From positions 2,852,001 to 2,916,000 of the forward strand of contig NZ_CP145605.1 of NCBI RefSeq assembly GCF_036884255.1: 64,000 nt of DNA, read 5' to 3'. Positions 9,461 through 17,714 of this stretch are shown piece after piece. This DNA is from Paenibacillus tundrae (GTDB lineage Bacteria; Bacillota; Bacilli; Paenibacillales; Paenibacillaceae). Below the pieces are notes generated by a model. The model did not search any database. It was not told where the DNA came from and saw only the letters and a program-made list of their open reading frames with translations. A program made the position numbers and the translations under genes. Position 1 is the stretch's first letter. Every line of letters begins with the position of its first letter.

Positions 9461-9922
9461 TTAGACCAGATTTACAGGTACACAAATCTCACAGAAATGA
9501 TTTTTCAGAAGCTGATAGCGGTATCGTTCCATAACCGGTTTGGTATGATCGAGCGTGTGATGATTTTTTTGCAAATAAGGGATGATCTCGTTCCATGCTT
9601 GCTGCATATCCTCTGCCGTATGTTTGACCTTACAGATCAGGTACTCACCGCCAGACAGCTCACTCATTTCGACAGCATCCGAATGCACAGGCTCAAGTTC
9701 AGTCATGACAATAGCCGCATCGTATCTACAATGCTGTGCAGGTGTGCTAGCCTGGTCATCCTGCGGAATGCCGAGTAGAATAGCTGATTCGGTAAGTAGC
9801 TCCTGATCATTCGCCCATTGCTTTAACCTATCCATAGCCTCTACATTGGCTGCCCCGTAAGGGCCGATCTGACGGACATAAGCGATGCGATACGATTGCA
9901 GCGTTTCGAAATACATTTCCAT
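9461..9922 (-). CDS. GyrI-like effector-binding domain protein
   Basis: Stand-alone protein of 153 residues with the GyrI/SbmC fold: an N-terminal strand YRIAYVRQIGPYG, a central RYDAAIVM strand and the GGEYLICKVKHTAEDMQQAWNEIIPYL helix-strand unit that in the family forms a small-molecule pocket. Relatives bind hydrophobic drugs or protect DNA gyrase; no DNA-binding domain is attached here. ATG preceded by AGAGGATG. Convergent with the M29 gene. Exact ligand unknown. Confidence 0.8.
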   Translation of the reverse strand: MEMYFETLQSYRIAYVRQIGPYGAANVEAMDRLKQWANDQELLTESAILLGIPQDDQASTPAQHCRYDAAIVMTELEPVHSDAVEMSELSGGEYLICKVKHTAEDMQQAWNEIIPYLQKNHHTLDHTKPVMERYRYQLLKNHFCEICVPVNLV

Positions 9923-10144
9923 TGGATAGCATCCTCTCTATATTGATTTCTGTTACATGCTGGATGTTAACATGTTATAAAAAAAATTACATAACTATTT
10001 TTGGATAAATGAAGAGGATGCTCTGAAATGGAAAAATGGAATTTAAGACTTCTCACGCATTGCTTCCTTTCAAAGGACATCATAGAATAGGGAAGATATG
10101 TTATTCAGGATTAATAGGATTATAGTTGAGGGGAGAATCCAGTT

Positions 10145-11305
10145 ATGGATATTACCAAGGCGTTCACGGATGAACCGTTTAGACAGTACATATTGGAGCA
10201 TTTTTGTGATCAGCGTGGATATATACAAGAAAGTGATGTTTCTGAGGTGACAACGTTAAAGTTGTCCAAAATTGGCGTGAGTAATCTTCATGGGATTGAA
10301 TATTTTGTAGAGCTTCTAGAACTTGATTGTTCGTATAATCAACTAACCAGTCTGGATCTAAGTCATAACCACAAGTTGAATAGGTTAGATTGCAGAGAGA
10401 ATCAGCTGCTCGCACTGGATCTCCACGCCAACACAGATTTGGAAGTGCTCCATGTTAGTTTTAATCGACTTCGGAAGCTGGATTTATCTCATAATCACAA
10501 TCTCGTCGCTGTCGAATGCCATTGGAATATGCTATCTAATTTAAACTTAGATGCTCTACATCAGTTAAAGGAGCTTAGTTGCAGCTATAATGCACTTTTT
10601 TCCCTTGAGCTTGCACACAACAAACAATTAAAGCGGGTCGATTGTGCACATAATTATATGTTGGAGCTTGATCTAACCGCATGTACTAATCTGGTAGAGC
10701 TCCGTTGTAATCATAATCATATCAAGAAGCTGAATCTTCGATCCAATCTATTCTTGGAGAGTGTTCGGTGTTTTAATAACCACATTGACGAGCTGGATCT
10801 TAGCCAGAATGAGCATTTGGTTGAACTATATTGTTCTGAAAATAAATTAAAACAGTTGGATTATCGTCATAATCCCAAGCTAGAGAGACTCCAATATGCA
10901 GATAATCTAATCGTGGAAGAAAATCATGAAATCCATGGTATGGGTGTATTCCAATATGACGCTACAATGGTTAACTATCAGATGCCTGTGCTTATTCAGG
11001 AAAATGAGCTTGTAGTTACGGTTCAAGTCTCTACCAAGGCCGAGATGCAAGAGTTATCGACTTATATTGAAGAAGTATGGAGACAGTGGGATCTGCTCTG
11101 TGCCCGTGCACTTGAGATGATTGCTGAGGCACATCCTGATGAAGATGTGAATGAATTAGTCTTGGCTGATGCCGAATTCCAGCCAGACCGTTTTTTACGT
11201 TTAGGTTATGACGCGGGAGAGACACCAGCCGGGCAATTATATATCTATGTCGAGTTTAATGATGATCTGGAGATTGCAAATGATCTAGTCTATGAAACGT
11301 ATTGA
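10145..11305 (+). CDS. Cytoplasmic leucine-rich repeat protein
   Basis: Protein of 386 residues. Residues about 45-270 hold roughly ten repeats of about 21-22 residues with the pattern LxxLDLSxNxxLxxLxCxxN, a bacterial LRR solenoid. The C-terminal 110 residues (from about 275) form a separate acidic domain I do not recognise. There is no signal peptide, no LPXTG motif and no transmembrane segment, so unlike internalins it should stay in the cytoplasm. Start supported by GAGGGGAGA upstream. Single-gene unit closed by a terminator at 11374-11417. LRRs bind proteins; the partner is unknown. Confidence 0.82.
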   Translation: MDITKAFTDEPFRQYILEHFCDQRGYIQESDVSEVTTLKLSKIGVSNLHGIEYFVELLELDCSYNQLTSLDLSHNHKLNRLDCRENQLLALDLHANTDLEVLHVSFNRLRKLDLSHNHNLVAVECHWNMLSNLNLDALHQLKELSCSYNALFSLELAHNKQLKRVDCAHNYMLELDLTACTNLVELRCNHNHIKKLNLRSNLFLESVRCFNNHIDELDLSQNEHLVELYCSENKLKQLDYRHNPKLERLQYADNLIVEENHEIHGMGVFQYDATMVNYQMPVLIQENELVVTVQVSTKAEMQELSTYIEEVWRQWDLLCARALEMIAEAHPDEDVNELVLADAEFQPDRFLRLGYDAGETPAGQLYIYVEFNDDLEIANDLVYETY

Positions 11306-11373
11306 GGACATCCATGATTAAAATTGATAGATCATGTATGAAAGTAGAACACGATGTGATCTTTCTGTATCCA

Positions 11374-11420
11374 AAAAGGCTATTCCCAGATGTGTGCAAT
11401 CTGGTGAATAGCCTTTTATT
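11374..11420. terminator. Bidirectional terminator
   Basis: AAAAGGCTATTC (11374-11385) pairs perfectly with GAATAGCCTTTT (11406-11417), with an inner CAGAT/ATCTG stem. It separates the converging LRR and nitroreductase genes. Confidence 0.88.
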
Positions 11421-11465
11421 TGAATGAGTTAGAAAATCGGGTTAGCGTGCGGTGGTCAATTTGCC

Positions 11466-12098
11466 TTATTCGGCATTCATTTTGTTGAAGCTAACATATT
11501 CATGAATCGGTTTACGATACCCGCGCGGGCGCTGCTTCACTTCGGACTTTTTGCCCATGGTGATCAGCATCGCAGGTACGTAATGTGCGGGAATATCCAA
11601 GCTACGTTGCAGTTCTTCAGCATCAAAGCCAATCATAGGGCAGGTATCCCAGCCACGATCCTGTGCGATCAGCATCAATTGCATGGCAGACAGGCTGGCA
11701 TTGCGAATCGCATCCTCACGTTGGAAGAACTTGCCGCGTGTTTCATAAAATTCAGTGACGCTCTGCGATTCCTGTTCATATTGGAACGGGGTGAGTGCCC
11801 CGAGATTCAGCAGACCTTCGTTGATTGTGCGGATATGGTGGTGTGCGTTGACATCGCCTAAGACAACAATAACAGCCGAGGCTGTTTTTACTTTATATTG
11901 CTGGGAAGCTTCATATACTTTCTCTTTCTGCGTTGCATCTGTAATCACCAAATAATGCGTATGCTGCAGGTTGAAGGCAGAGGGTGCGAATTTATTTAAC
12001 GCGAACATTTCTTGCAATTCAGCTTCCGAAATCTCAATACCTTCTTCAAAAATAACGGCGGATCTACGTTCTTTGACCAATCTCTCCAGCTCACTCAT
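11466..12098 (-). CDS. Nitroreductase-family flavoprotein
   Basis: FMN-dependent NAD(P)H oxidoreductase of 210 residues. The N-terminal RRSAVIFEEG contributes the FMN-phosphate arginines, FAPSAFNLQHTHYLVI is the conserved SxxNxQ loop, and DTCPMIGFDAEELQRSLDIP is the family C-terminal motif. It probably reduces quinones or nitro compounds; similar to YodC/YdgI types. ATG preceded by GAGG. Divergent from a small hypothetical ORF. Confidence 0.9.
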   Translation of the reverse strand: MSELERLVKERRSAVIFEEGIEISEAELQEMFALNKFAPSAFNLQHTHYLVITDATQKEKVYEASQQYKVKTASAVIVVLGDVNAHHHIRTINEGLLNLGALTPFQYEQESQSVTEFYETRGKFFQREDAIRNASLSAMQLMLIAQDRGWDTCPMIGFDAEELQRSLDIPAHYVPAMLITMGKKSEVKQRPRGYRKPIHEYVSFNKMNAE

Positions 12099-12229
12099 GG
12101 TAGGTTACCTCGCTTATGTATGTTTTATAAACTGACTATAACACACTTAGTTACTTTATGTAAGTATTATTTTCGAATAAGACAAGGTGGGTTTGCCATA
12201 TTGTAAAATAAAACAGTCTGAGGTGATTC

Positions 12230-12469
12230 ATGAAAACCTTCATTACACGTCTAAAAACAATGAATGCTCATCCTGAATTCCGGGTGTATGTCATTGAATC
12301 CTCTGCTATAAAACGTTTTTTTGTCTTGGAAATTATCTTAGGAACCGTCGTATATAATCTCGCTCTGTACTTATCCCATAATGCACTGTTAGCTGGTGTT
12401 GGTTCCTGGGCGGGAACTGAAAGTGTGAAACGATTGCCCATTATGTTCAAAAGACTTGCTTTTGCATGA
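12230..12469 (+). CDS. Small hypothetical protein with one hydrophobic segment
   Basis: Open frame of 79 residues starting at ATG with GAGGTGA seven bases upstream. Residues about 29-49 (RFFVLEIILGTVVYNLALYL) are hydrophobic and could span the membrane. I do not recognise a family. Codon use is plausible but the frame is short, and no neighbour supports a function. A 12-bp hairpin follows at 12537-12570. It could be a fragment of a longer gene. Confidence 0.4.
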   Translation: MKTFITRLKTMNAHPEFRVYVIESSAIKRFFVLEIILGTVVYNLALYLSHNALLAGVGSWAGTESVKRLPIMFKRLAFA

Positions 12470-12536
12470 TTTGCTGTGATGACAAGTGATCAACGAGGAG
12501 TGCGTGAATTGGTGTATGTGTGAAAATGAATTAGAA

Positions 12537-12570
12537 GAGCAAGAAGAGCTATCAAAAACTCTTCTTGCTC
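12537..12570. terminator. Perfect 12-bp inverted repeat downstream of vanY
   Basis: GAGCAAGAAGAG (12537-12548) and CTCTTCTTGCTC (12559-12570) form a perfect stem with a 10-base loop. Neither side carries a clean T run, although the minus-strand exit side is T-rich (TTCTAATTCATTTTC). It probably helps end the minus-strand VanY transcript. Confidence 0.55.
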
Positions 12571-12668
12571 CAATCATAGCCGATCTATATGAGATAATTA
12601 GCATGCGGGAATATCATACAACCATCATCCTTTGGATGTTCTTATTGAATGTGTCTAGTGTTGCTGAC

Positions 12669-13442
12669 TTATTTGGCACGCTCTAAATATTGTTCAAGCG
12701 TCAGTTTCTGACTTGTAATTTCACCTGCGATATATACGCCGACATAACGTACATGCCATGGCTCATACGAATAACCTGTTAATTTTTCCTGATCTTTGCC
12801 ATAACGAATAATGAATCCGTATTTGTGCGCATTAGCTTTTAGCCACTTACCTTCTTTGGTATTGCCAAAGCTTTGCTGTAGATCGTACCCAGCAGAGGCG
12901 CTGGATATATCCATGGCTAGTCCAGTCTGATGCTCACTCTGACCTGGACGAGCGCTTGTTTTATTCGCAACGGCTTCACCTTTAATACTCGCATTACGAT
13001 CGAAGATAGACTTCTGAGTTGCGTAAGAGCGGTATCCTGACACAGCTTTGATATCTATGCCGTCTTTTTTTGCAGCAGCAAACAACTTCTCAATTGCAGT
13101 TGCCGCAACTTTACGCATTTGCTTCTTCGGGCTGGAGCCAGAGAAGCTAAAAGGAATACTAGGCACAACTAGATCTTGAGGTGTGTAAGTAGAAGGTAGA
13201 TTTCTCTTTTTGTTAACAAGCACAACCGTGCTAGAAACATTCGTTACAGTAGCTACATTTTTAACGGTTTTGATTGTACGTCCTGGTGCATTATCATGCA
13301 GAAACTGTGTGAAGCTAGAGCTTGCAGCTGATGCTACTGGAGTCAGTGTATGATTTAGTGGAAACGTAGTAAATGCGGAGCCGGCTACTACAGAGCCAAC
13401 AAGTATAGTAGAAATAATGGATTTGCGAGACAACGATTTCAT
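12669..13442 (-). CDS. D-alanyl-D-alanine carboxypeptidase, VanY/M15B type, secreted
   Basis: Exported zinc peptidase of 257 residues that trims the terminal D-Ala of peptidoglycan stem peptides. An N-terminal signal sequence (KSLSRKSIISTILVGSVVAGSAFTTFP) is followed by a linker and the VanY domain (about 105-250). Zinc and catalytic motifs are visible: SEHQTGLAMDI (SxHxxGxAxD) and EPWHVRYVG (ExWH). ATG preceded by GAGGAGG. The leader has an inverted repeat that touches the ribosome site (13457-13483). Stand-alone gene; no vancomycin-resistance genes nearby, so a housekeeping wall role is likely. Confidence 0.93.
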   Translation of the reverse strand: MKSLSRKSIISTILVGSVVAGSAFTTFPLNHTLTPVASAASSSFTQFLHDNAPGRTIKTVKNVATVTNVSSTVVLVNKKRNLPSTYTPQDLVVPSIPFSFSGSSPKKQMRKVAATAIEKLFAAAKKDGIDIKAVSGYRSYATQKSIFDRNASIKGEAVANKTSARPGQSEHQTGLAMDISSASAGYDLQQSFGNTKEGKWLKANAHKYGFIIRYGKDQEKLTGYSYEPWHVRYVGVYIAGEITSQKLTLEQYLERAK

Positions 13443-13456
13443 GATGTGTGTTCCTC

Positions 13457-13483
13457 CTCGGTTATATCAATCTATATACCGAG
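13457..13483 (-). promoter_or_regulatory. Inverted repeat in vanY leader overlapping the ribosome site
   Basis: CTCGGTTATAT...ATATACCGAG is an almost perfect inverted repeat directly upstream of the vanY start. In the minus-strand mRNA its 3' arm ends in CCGAG, the first bases of the GAGGAGG ribosome site. A TATAAT on the minus strand lies about 13490-13500. It may be an operator or an RNA hairpin limiting translation. Confidence 0.5.
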
Positions 13484-13653
13484 TATACTAGGGGATTATA
13501 TCCATAGGTTCTCCAATTGTTTCCGAGTTGTAAACAAAGTTTATTAATCTTCTATTTTGTTCTGAGAGTAGAGATAGCATTTAATAGATTGAAGACTTCC
13601 TCACATGAAGTAGAGGATAAGAAAAGTGGATAAAAGAGATGCAGAAAGATATA

Positions 13654-13684
13654 AAAAGACGTTGCAATAACTGCAACGTCTTTT
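13654..13684 (-). terminator. Terminator of the yqkB-like gene
   Basis: AAAAGACGTTGCA (13654-13666) pairs perfectly with TGCAACGTCTTTT (13672-13684); on the minus strand the stem is followed by TTTTTATAT. The remaining gap between this gene and vanY (13443-13729) holds only the vanY leader. Confidence 0.85.
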
Positions 13685-13729
13685 GGGCTCGAATGTACAT
13701 CATAGCACTTCACTTAATGGTCTGAGTGG

Positions 13730-14095
13730 TTATTTCAATGAACAAGCGTCGGATGCGCTTGAACTGCCAGCGGCTACAGCGCGAATATCTCTTACACGCA
13801 CGTTGCTGCTAAGTACACCAGCATCACTGCTTAATGTGAATGAGGCGTAATTCTGCTCTGTGTCCAGTTTCATCTGCTGTTCAAGGTTCAATTGCTGTTT
13901 CGGATCAACATAGAATGGAACCAGGTTGGTCTCAATCTGTTCATCTAGTGCAGCGGGTTCATCGATAAGCAAAATAACAATGATTCCATTACAGCCGCAT
14001 CCTTCGGTATCATAAAATACTTTGAAATATCCGGGCTGATCATTCAAGCTCTCAGTTAGCCGAGCAGCAGCAAGATCTGTAATTTGAATATGCAT
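13730..14095 (-). CDS. HesB/IscA-like iron-sulfur biogenesis protein (YqkB type)
   Basis: Protein of 121 residues with the HesB-like fold: MHIQITDLAAARL at the start, the EGCGCNG cysteine cluster at about 31-37 and a late VRVRDIRAV strand. Classical IscA/SufA has three conserved cysteines; here the cluster CGC plus a C-terminal cysteine (SDACSLK) are the candidates. Bacillus YqkB has the same arrangement. Role in Fe-S carrier function is family knowledge, not shown here. AAGGAG before ATG. Confidence 0.85.
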   Translation of the reverse strand: MHIQITDLAAARLTESLNDQPGYFKVFYDTEGCGCNGIIVILLIDEPAALDEQIETNLVPFYVDPKQQLNLEQQMKLDTEQNYASFTLSSDAGVLSSNVRVRDIRAVAAGSSSASDACSLK

Positions 14096-14316
14096 ATCGT
14101 TACACTCCTTTATAGGTTGACCGCAGTCATGAATGTAAATGGTTGAAACTTACTTCTTCTTTCATTATACCACTTTGGCAAAGAATCAACGCAATTTTTT
14201 GATCATGAGCGTGAAACGGAGGGTATTTAGTATTAGGCCTGTTACTTATTAGAGGTTCCGCAAGCTTACTTGCCGAAGTATGGAGAGAGCGGATGTAGAA
14301 CATAGAAAGGATGATA

Positions 14317-14928
14317 ATGATGACATTAAATTTACTTCAGCGTCAGGCAGGGACATGGACAACAGAACCAGTCGCTAGTCGGATGGAAGGTGAACGTCTT
14401 ATTGTAGAAGCGAAGGAAGGCAGTGACTTTTGGGAGAAAACTTTCTATGGATTCGTTCATCAAAGTGGACATGCCTTACTTGAACCTTGGGAGGGCAACG
14501 AGGCGATTGAGGTTTCATTTGATTTGAGCTCATTTACGGAGTTGTATGATCAAGCAGGGCTAATGCTCTGGCATGGTTCGAATCAATGGATCAAGGCGGG
14601 TGTGGAAGTAAACGACGGTGTGGTTCATGTTGGAGCGGTTGTCACCGATGGCTACTCGGATTGGTCGTTATCTCCTGTGCCCGAATGGGGTGGAAGGATC
14701 GTTACGATTCGCGCATCGTATCATAATGAAGCTGTGGTGATTCGTGCCCGCACGGACGAGCATGCATGGCGAACGATCCGGGTTGCAAGATTCGCATACC
14801 CTGAGAACAAACAAGCAGGGCCATTTTTGTGCTCACCGAAGCGTGCAGGATTTGAGGTTGCATTCACGAAGTGGAGATCAGCAGCACCCGATGAGGATTT
14901 GCATACCGACCCGCCTATTTTAGATTGA
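14317..14928 (+). CDS. DUF1349 protein (concanavalin-like fold)
   Basis: Protein of about 203 residues. The motifs FWEKTFYGFVHQSGHALLEPW, YDQAGLMLWHGSNQWIKAGVEVNDGVVHVGAVVTDGYSDWS and AGPFLCSPKRAGFEVAFTKW are those of DUF1349, a jelly-roll family related to lectins and glucanases. No signal peptide, so cytoplasmic. AAAGG precedes ATG 14317/14320; the ATG at 14311 would overlap it less well. Function unknown; some relatives sit with sugar-use genes, but nothing next door supports that here. A terminator at 14956-14983 is shared with the convergent SET gene. Confidence 0.82.
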   Translation: MMTLNLLQRQAGTWTTEPVASRMEGERLIVEAKEGSDFWEKTFYGFVHQSGHALLEPWEGNEAIEVSFDLSSFTELYDQAGLMLWHGSNQWIKAGVEVNDGVVHVGAVVTDGYSDWSLSPVPEWGGRIVTIRASYHNEAVVIRARTDEHAWRTIRVARFAYPENKQAGPFLCSPKRAGFEVAFTKWRSAAPDEDLHTDPPILD

Positions 14929-14955
14929 ATGAATGGAATGGAGGTAAACTCAAAA

Positions 14956-14990
14956 AAAGACGGTGCTGGATAGCCCCGTCTTTGTGTTTG
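14956..14990. terminator. Bidirectional terminator
   Basis: AAAGACGG (14956-14963) pairs with CCGTCTTT (14976-14983), flanked by A and T runs on both sides, between the converging DUF1349 and SET-domain genes. Confidence 0.8.
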
Positions 14991-15064
14991 CATTTTGTGT
15001 GCATGATCGTTACTTATCTATAACAATAGAACATGAAGAAGAGTGTACATAATCTGCACTACTT

Positions 15065-15529
15065 TTAATTCAAATCTTTAGCTTCAGAATTGGAGTCTGT
15101 GTTACCCTCACTGTTTTCCTCTGCTTCGTTCAACTCACGCATGCGCTCTTCATAATCATCGAGGAACCATAGTGGATCCATATTATCTTCCTCACCGTTA
15201 TAATTAATCAGTACTTCGTCACCAGCTTGAATGTCCGTATACGCATAAAAATCAAACGTATGATTTTCAAAGTTGATCTCGTAAGTTGCATTGGGTTCGT
15301 AAGAGTGGTTAATCAAGCTCCCATATCCAAGCAGGATGGCTGTGTGATTAGCTCCATATTCGAATACGTAATCTTCAAGAATAGTTTTCTCAATATGTTC
15401 ATGATCCTCGTTAGGATAAGGGACAACCGGTGCCTGATGGAACAACTGTCCTTTAGGAATACTAACGGTAGCAAAAACCCCGCGGTTGAATTCGCCATCA
15501 CCTAATTTGGATTGTTTTACTTCAATCAT
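15065..15529 (-). CDS. SET-domain protein (putative protein-lysine methyltransferase)
   Basis: Protein of about 154 residues. In the 157-residue reading that starts at GTG 15538, the SET signatures are GVFATVSIPKGQ at 20, INHSYEPNATY at 76 and GDEVLINYNGEED at 106; the last two correspond to the SAM-binding NHS motif and the catalytic ELxxDY-like strand. The usual post-SET cysteines are absent. ATG 15529 is preferred (AGGTG 6 bases away). Targets are unknown; bacterial SET proteins methylate ribosomal or other proteins in a few studied cases. The tail (residues 130-157) is rich in E, N and S. Divergent from the ABC-F gene. Confidence 0.85.
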   Translation of the reverse strand: MIEVKQSKLGDGEFNRGVFATVSIPKGQLFHQAPVVPYPNEDHEHIEKTILEDYVFEYGANHTAILLGYGSLINHSYEPNATYEINFENHTFDFYAYTDIQAGDEVLINYNGEEDNMDPLWFLDDYEERMRELNEAEENSEGNTDSNSEAKDLN

Positions 15530-15704
15530 TATGTTCACCTAATGCTCTGCCTAGAGCTCCGTTCTTATTAATAGTTTAAGGTCAAATTTTACCCCATCTC
15601 ATCTTATATGGCAAATGCTAGCCTATGTACGTTATGATCAGATAAATTCATAAGATGAAACTGTCCAATAGAAGACATCTAACTAAAATTTTAAAAAGTT
15701 GACG

Positions 15705-15734
15705 TTGAGTTGTACAGGATAGAACGCTTATAAT
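15705..15734 (+). promoter_or_regulatory. Promoter of the ABC-F gene
   Basis: TTGAGT (15705-15710), 18-base spacer, TATAAT (15729-15734). The start codon at 15771 leaves a leader of only about 30 bases, so there is no room for the long attenuator leaders found before antibiotic-induced ABC-F genes. Confidence 0.65.
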
Positions 15735-15770
15735 ATACAAGAATAAGTCTATATAGAAAAGGTGTCATGA

Positions 15771-17327
15771 ATGAGTATATTAAATGTGGAAAAATTAAGT
15801 CACGGTTTTGGTGACCGTGCTATCTTTAATGACGTTTCTTTCCGCCTCCTGAAAGGCGAACACATTGGATTGATCGGAGCCAATGGTGAAGGTAAATCAA
15901 CCTTCATGAACATTATCACAGGCAAACTCCAGCCAGACGAGGGCAAGGTGGAATGGTCCAAACGGATGCGTGTAGGTTATTTGGATCAACATGCCGTATT
16001 AAGCAAAGGACAATCCATCCGCGATGTACTTCGTAGTGCGTTCCAGTATCTGTTTGATATGGAGCAAGAAATGAATGACATGTATGGCAAAATGGGAGAT
16101 GTGACTCCAGAAGAACTTGAGCAACTGCTTGAGGATGTAGGCACAATCCAAGACACGTTGACGAATCAGGATTTCTATATGATCGATGCTAAAGTGGACG
16201 AGACAGCGCGCGGTCTTGGTCTTACAGACATTGGCTTGGATAAAGACGTTAACGATCTAAGTGGTGGACAGCGTACAAAGGTATTGCTTGCTAAACTGTT
16301 GCTTGAGAAACCAGACATTTTGCTCTTGGATGAGCCGACGAACTATTTGGATGAGCAACACATCGAATGGCTGAAACGTTACTTGCAGGAATATGAGAAT
16401 GCCTTCATTCTGATCTCGCACGATATTCCATTCCTGAATAGTGTAATTAACTTGATCTATCATATGGAAAATCAAGATCTGACTCGTTATGTCGGAGACT
16501 ATGACCATTTCCAAGAAGTCTATGAGATGAAGAAGCAACAATTGGAGTCTGCTTATAAGCGCCAACAACAGGAAATTGCTGACCTCAAAGACTTTGTTGC
16601 TCGCAACAAGGCAAGTGTGGCAACGCGGAATATGGCGATGTCCAGACAGAAGAAGCTTGATAAAATGGACGTAATTGAGCTGGCGAAGGAAAAACCGAAG
16701 CCACAGTTTAACTTTCGTGATGCAAGAACTTCCGGCAAGCTTATTTTCGAGACGAAAGGGCTTGTGATTGGTTATAATGAACCCTTATCCAGACCGCTTG
16801 ATTTGCGTATGGAACGTGGTCAGAAGATTGCACTTGTCGGCGCAAACGGAATCGGTAAAACGACGCTGATGCGCAGCATTCTGGGAGAGATTCAAGCTCT
16901 CGAAGGTACTGTCCAACGTGGAGAACATCTGGAGATTGGATACTTCCAACAAGAAATGAAGGACGCAAACTACAATACCTGCATTGAAGAGATCTGGCAG
17001 GAGTTCCCTTCATATACGCAGTTTGAAGTACGTGCTGCTCTAGCGAAATGCGGATTAACTACGAAGCATATCGAGAGTAAAGTTGCCGTACTTAGTGGTG
17101 GGGAAAAGGCTAAAGTTCGCTTGTGCAAGCTGATTAACAATGAAACCAATCTACTTGTACTCGATGAGCCGACGAACCATCTGGACGTTGATGCGAAGGA
17201 AGAACTGAAACGTGCACTCAAAGCATACAAAGGCAGTATTTTGCTAATCTCTCACGAACCTGAATTTTACCGTGACGTTGTTACCGAAACGTGGAACTGC
17301 GAATCATGGACTACAAAGGTATTCTAG
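15771..17327 (+). CDS. ABC-F family ATPase (YkpA/YbiT type)
   Basis: Soluble protein of 518 residues with two ABC domains and no membrane segment. First domain: Walker A GANGEGKST, signature LSGGQ, Walker B ILLLDEPTNYLD. Second domain: GANGIGKTT, LSGGEKAK, LLVLDEPTNHLD. Between them is the charged linker (about 240-320) that in ABC-F proteins reaches the ribosomal peptidyl-transferase centre, and a C-terminal end TWNCESWTTKVF typical of the YbiT/YkpA subgroup. These proteins rescue or regulate translating ribosomes; antibiotic resistance is possible but not implied by the subgroup. Followed by three hairpins. Confidence 0.94.
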   Translation: MSILNVEKLSHGFGDRAIFNDVSFRLLKGEHIGLIGANGEGKSTFMNIITGKLQPDEGKVEWSKRMRVGYLDQHAVLSKGQSIRDVLRSAFQYLFDMEQEMNDMYGKMGDVTPEELEQLLEDVGTIQDTLTNQDFYMIDAKVDETARGLGLTDIGLDKDVNDLSGGQRTKVLLAKLLLEKPDILLLDEPTNYLDEQHIEWLKRYLQEYENAFILISHDIPFLNSVINLIYHMENQDLTRYVGDYDHFQEVYEMKKQQLESAYKRQQQEIADLKDFVARNKASVATRNMAMSRQKKLDKMDVIELAKEKPKPQFNFRDARTSGKLIFETKGLVIGYNEPLSRPLDLRMERGQKIALVGANGIGKTTLMRSILGEIQALEGTVQRGEHLEIGYFQQEMKDANYNTCIEEIWQEFPSYTQFEVRAALAKCGLTTKHIESKVAVLSGGEKAKVRLCKLINNETNLLVLDEPTNHLDVDAKEELKRALKAYKGSILLISHEPEFYRDVVTETWNCESWTTKVF

Positions 17328-17394
17328 AATCCGAAGCAGTGAAGCTGTCTGAGAAAATTAACGTTCAACTTGAATTAGAGTTGATGAACAACGT

Positions 17395-17560
17395 AAACCA
17401 TCATTGGAAATGGATTAGTCCCATGCCAATGATGGTTTATTTTTTTACCAAAAAACAATGGAAAACAATAAGTGAAATGATAGTATCAGTTTTTCAAAGC
17501 ATCCATTTCACTGCGTGAATAACGAATAAAACCATCCTCAGTTCGAGAGGATGGTTTTGT
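17395..17560 (+). terminator. Three tandem hairpins, two with T runs
   Basis: Hairpin 1: AAACCATCATTGG (17395-17407) with CCAATGATGGTTT (17426-17438), then a T run. Hairpin 2: AGTGAAATG (17471-17479) with CATTTCACT (17504-17512). Hairpin 3: AAAACCATCCTC (17528-17539) with GAGGATGGTTTT (17547-17558), then T-rich sequence. Hairpin 1 ends the ABC-F gene. The rest of the 387-base gap up to cysJ holds no ORF; the cysJ leader (from about 17600) contains TTGACC but no convincing -10 box. Confidence 0.85.
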
Positions 17561-17714
17561 TGTTTTTTGTCCTTTATTAGAGAAACTGATAAATGGTATA
17601 AAATCATTGAAATTGACCCTTAACCATTGGGTGTGATAGGTTCAATGTAGTAGAAATTTATTAATATGATCATTTTAGTAGGAATTAAAATCGAAGCAAT
17701 GCGTGAGGTGGACA

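Noticed and set aside
12486-12686. 66-residue plus-strand open frame after the small hypothetical gene
   Set aside because: It contains the perfect 12-bp hairpin and overlaps the end of vanY. GTG start without support and no family resemblance.
15705-15770. Antibiotic-responsive attenuator before the ABC-F gene
   Set aside because: The leader is only about 30 bases and contains no leader peptide or terminator.
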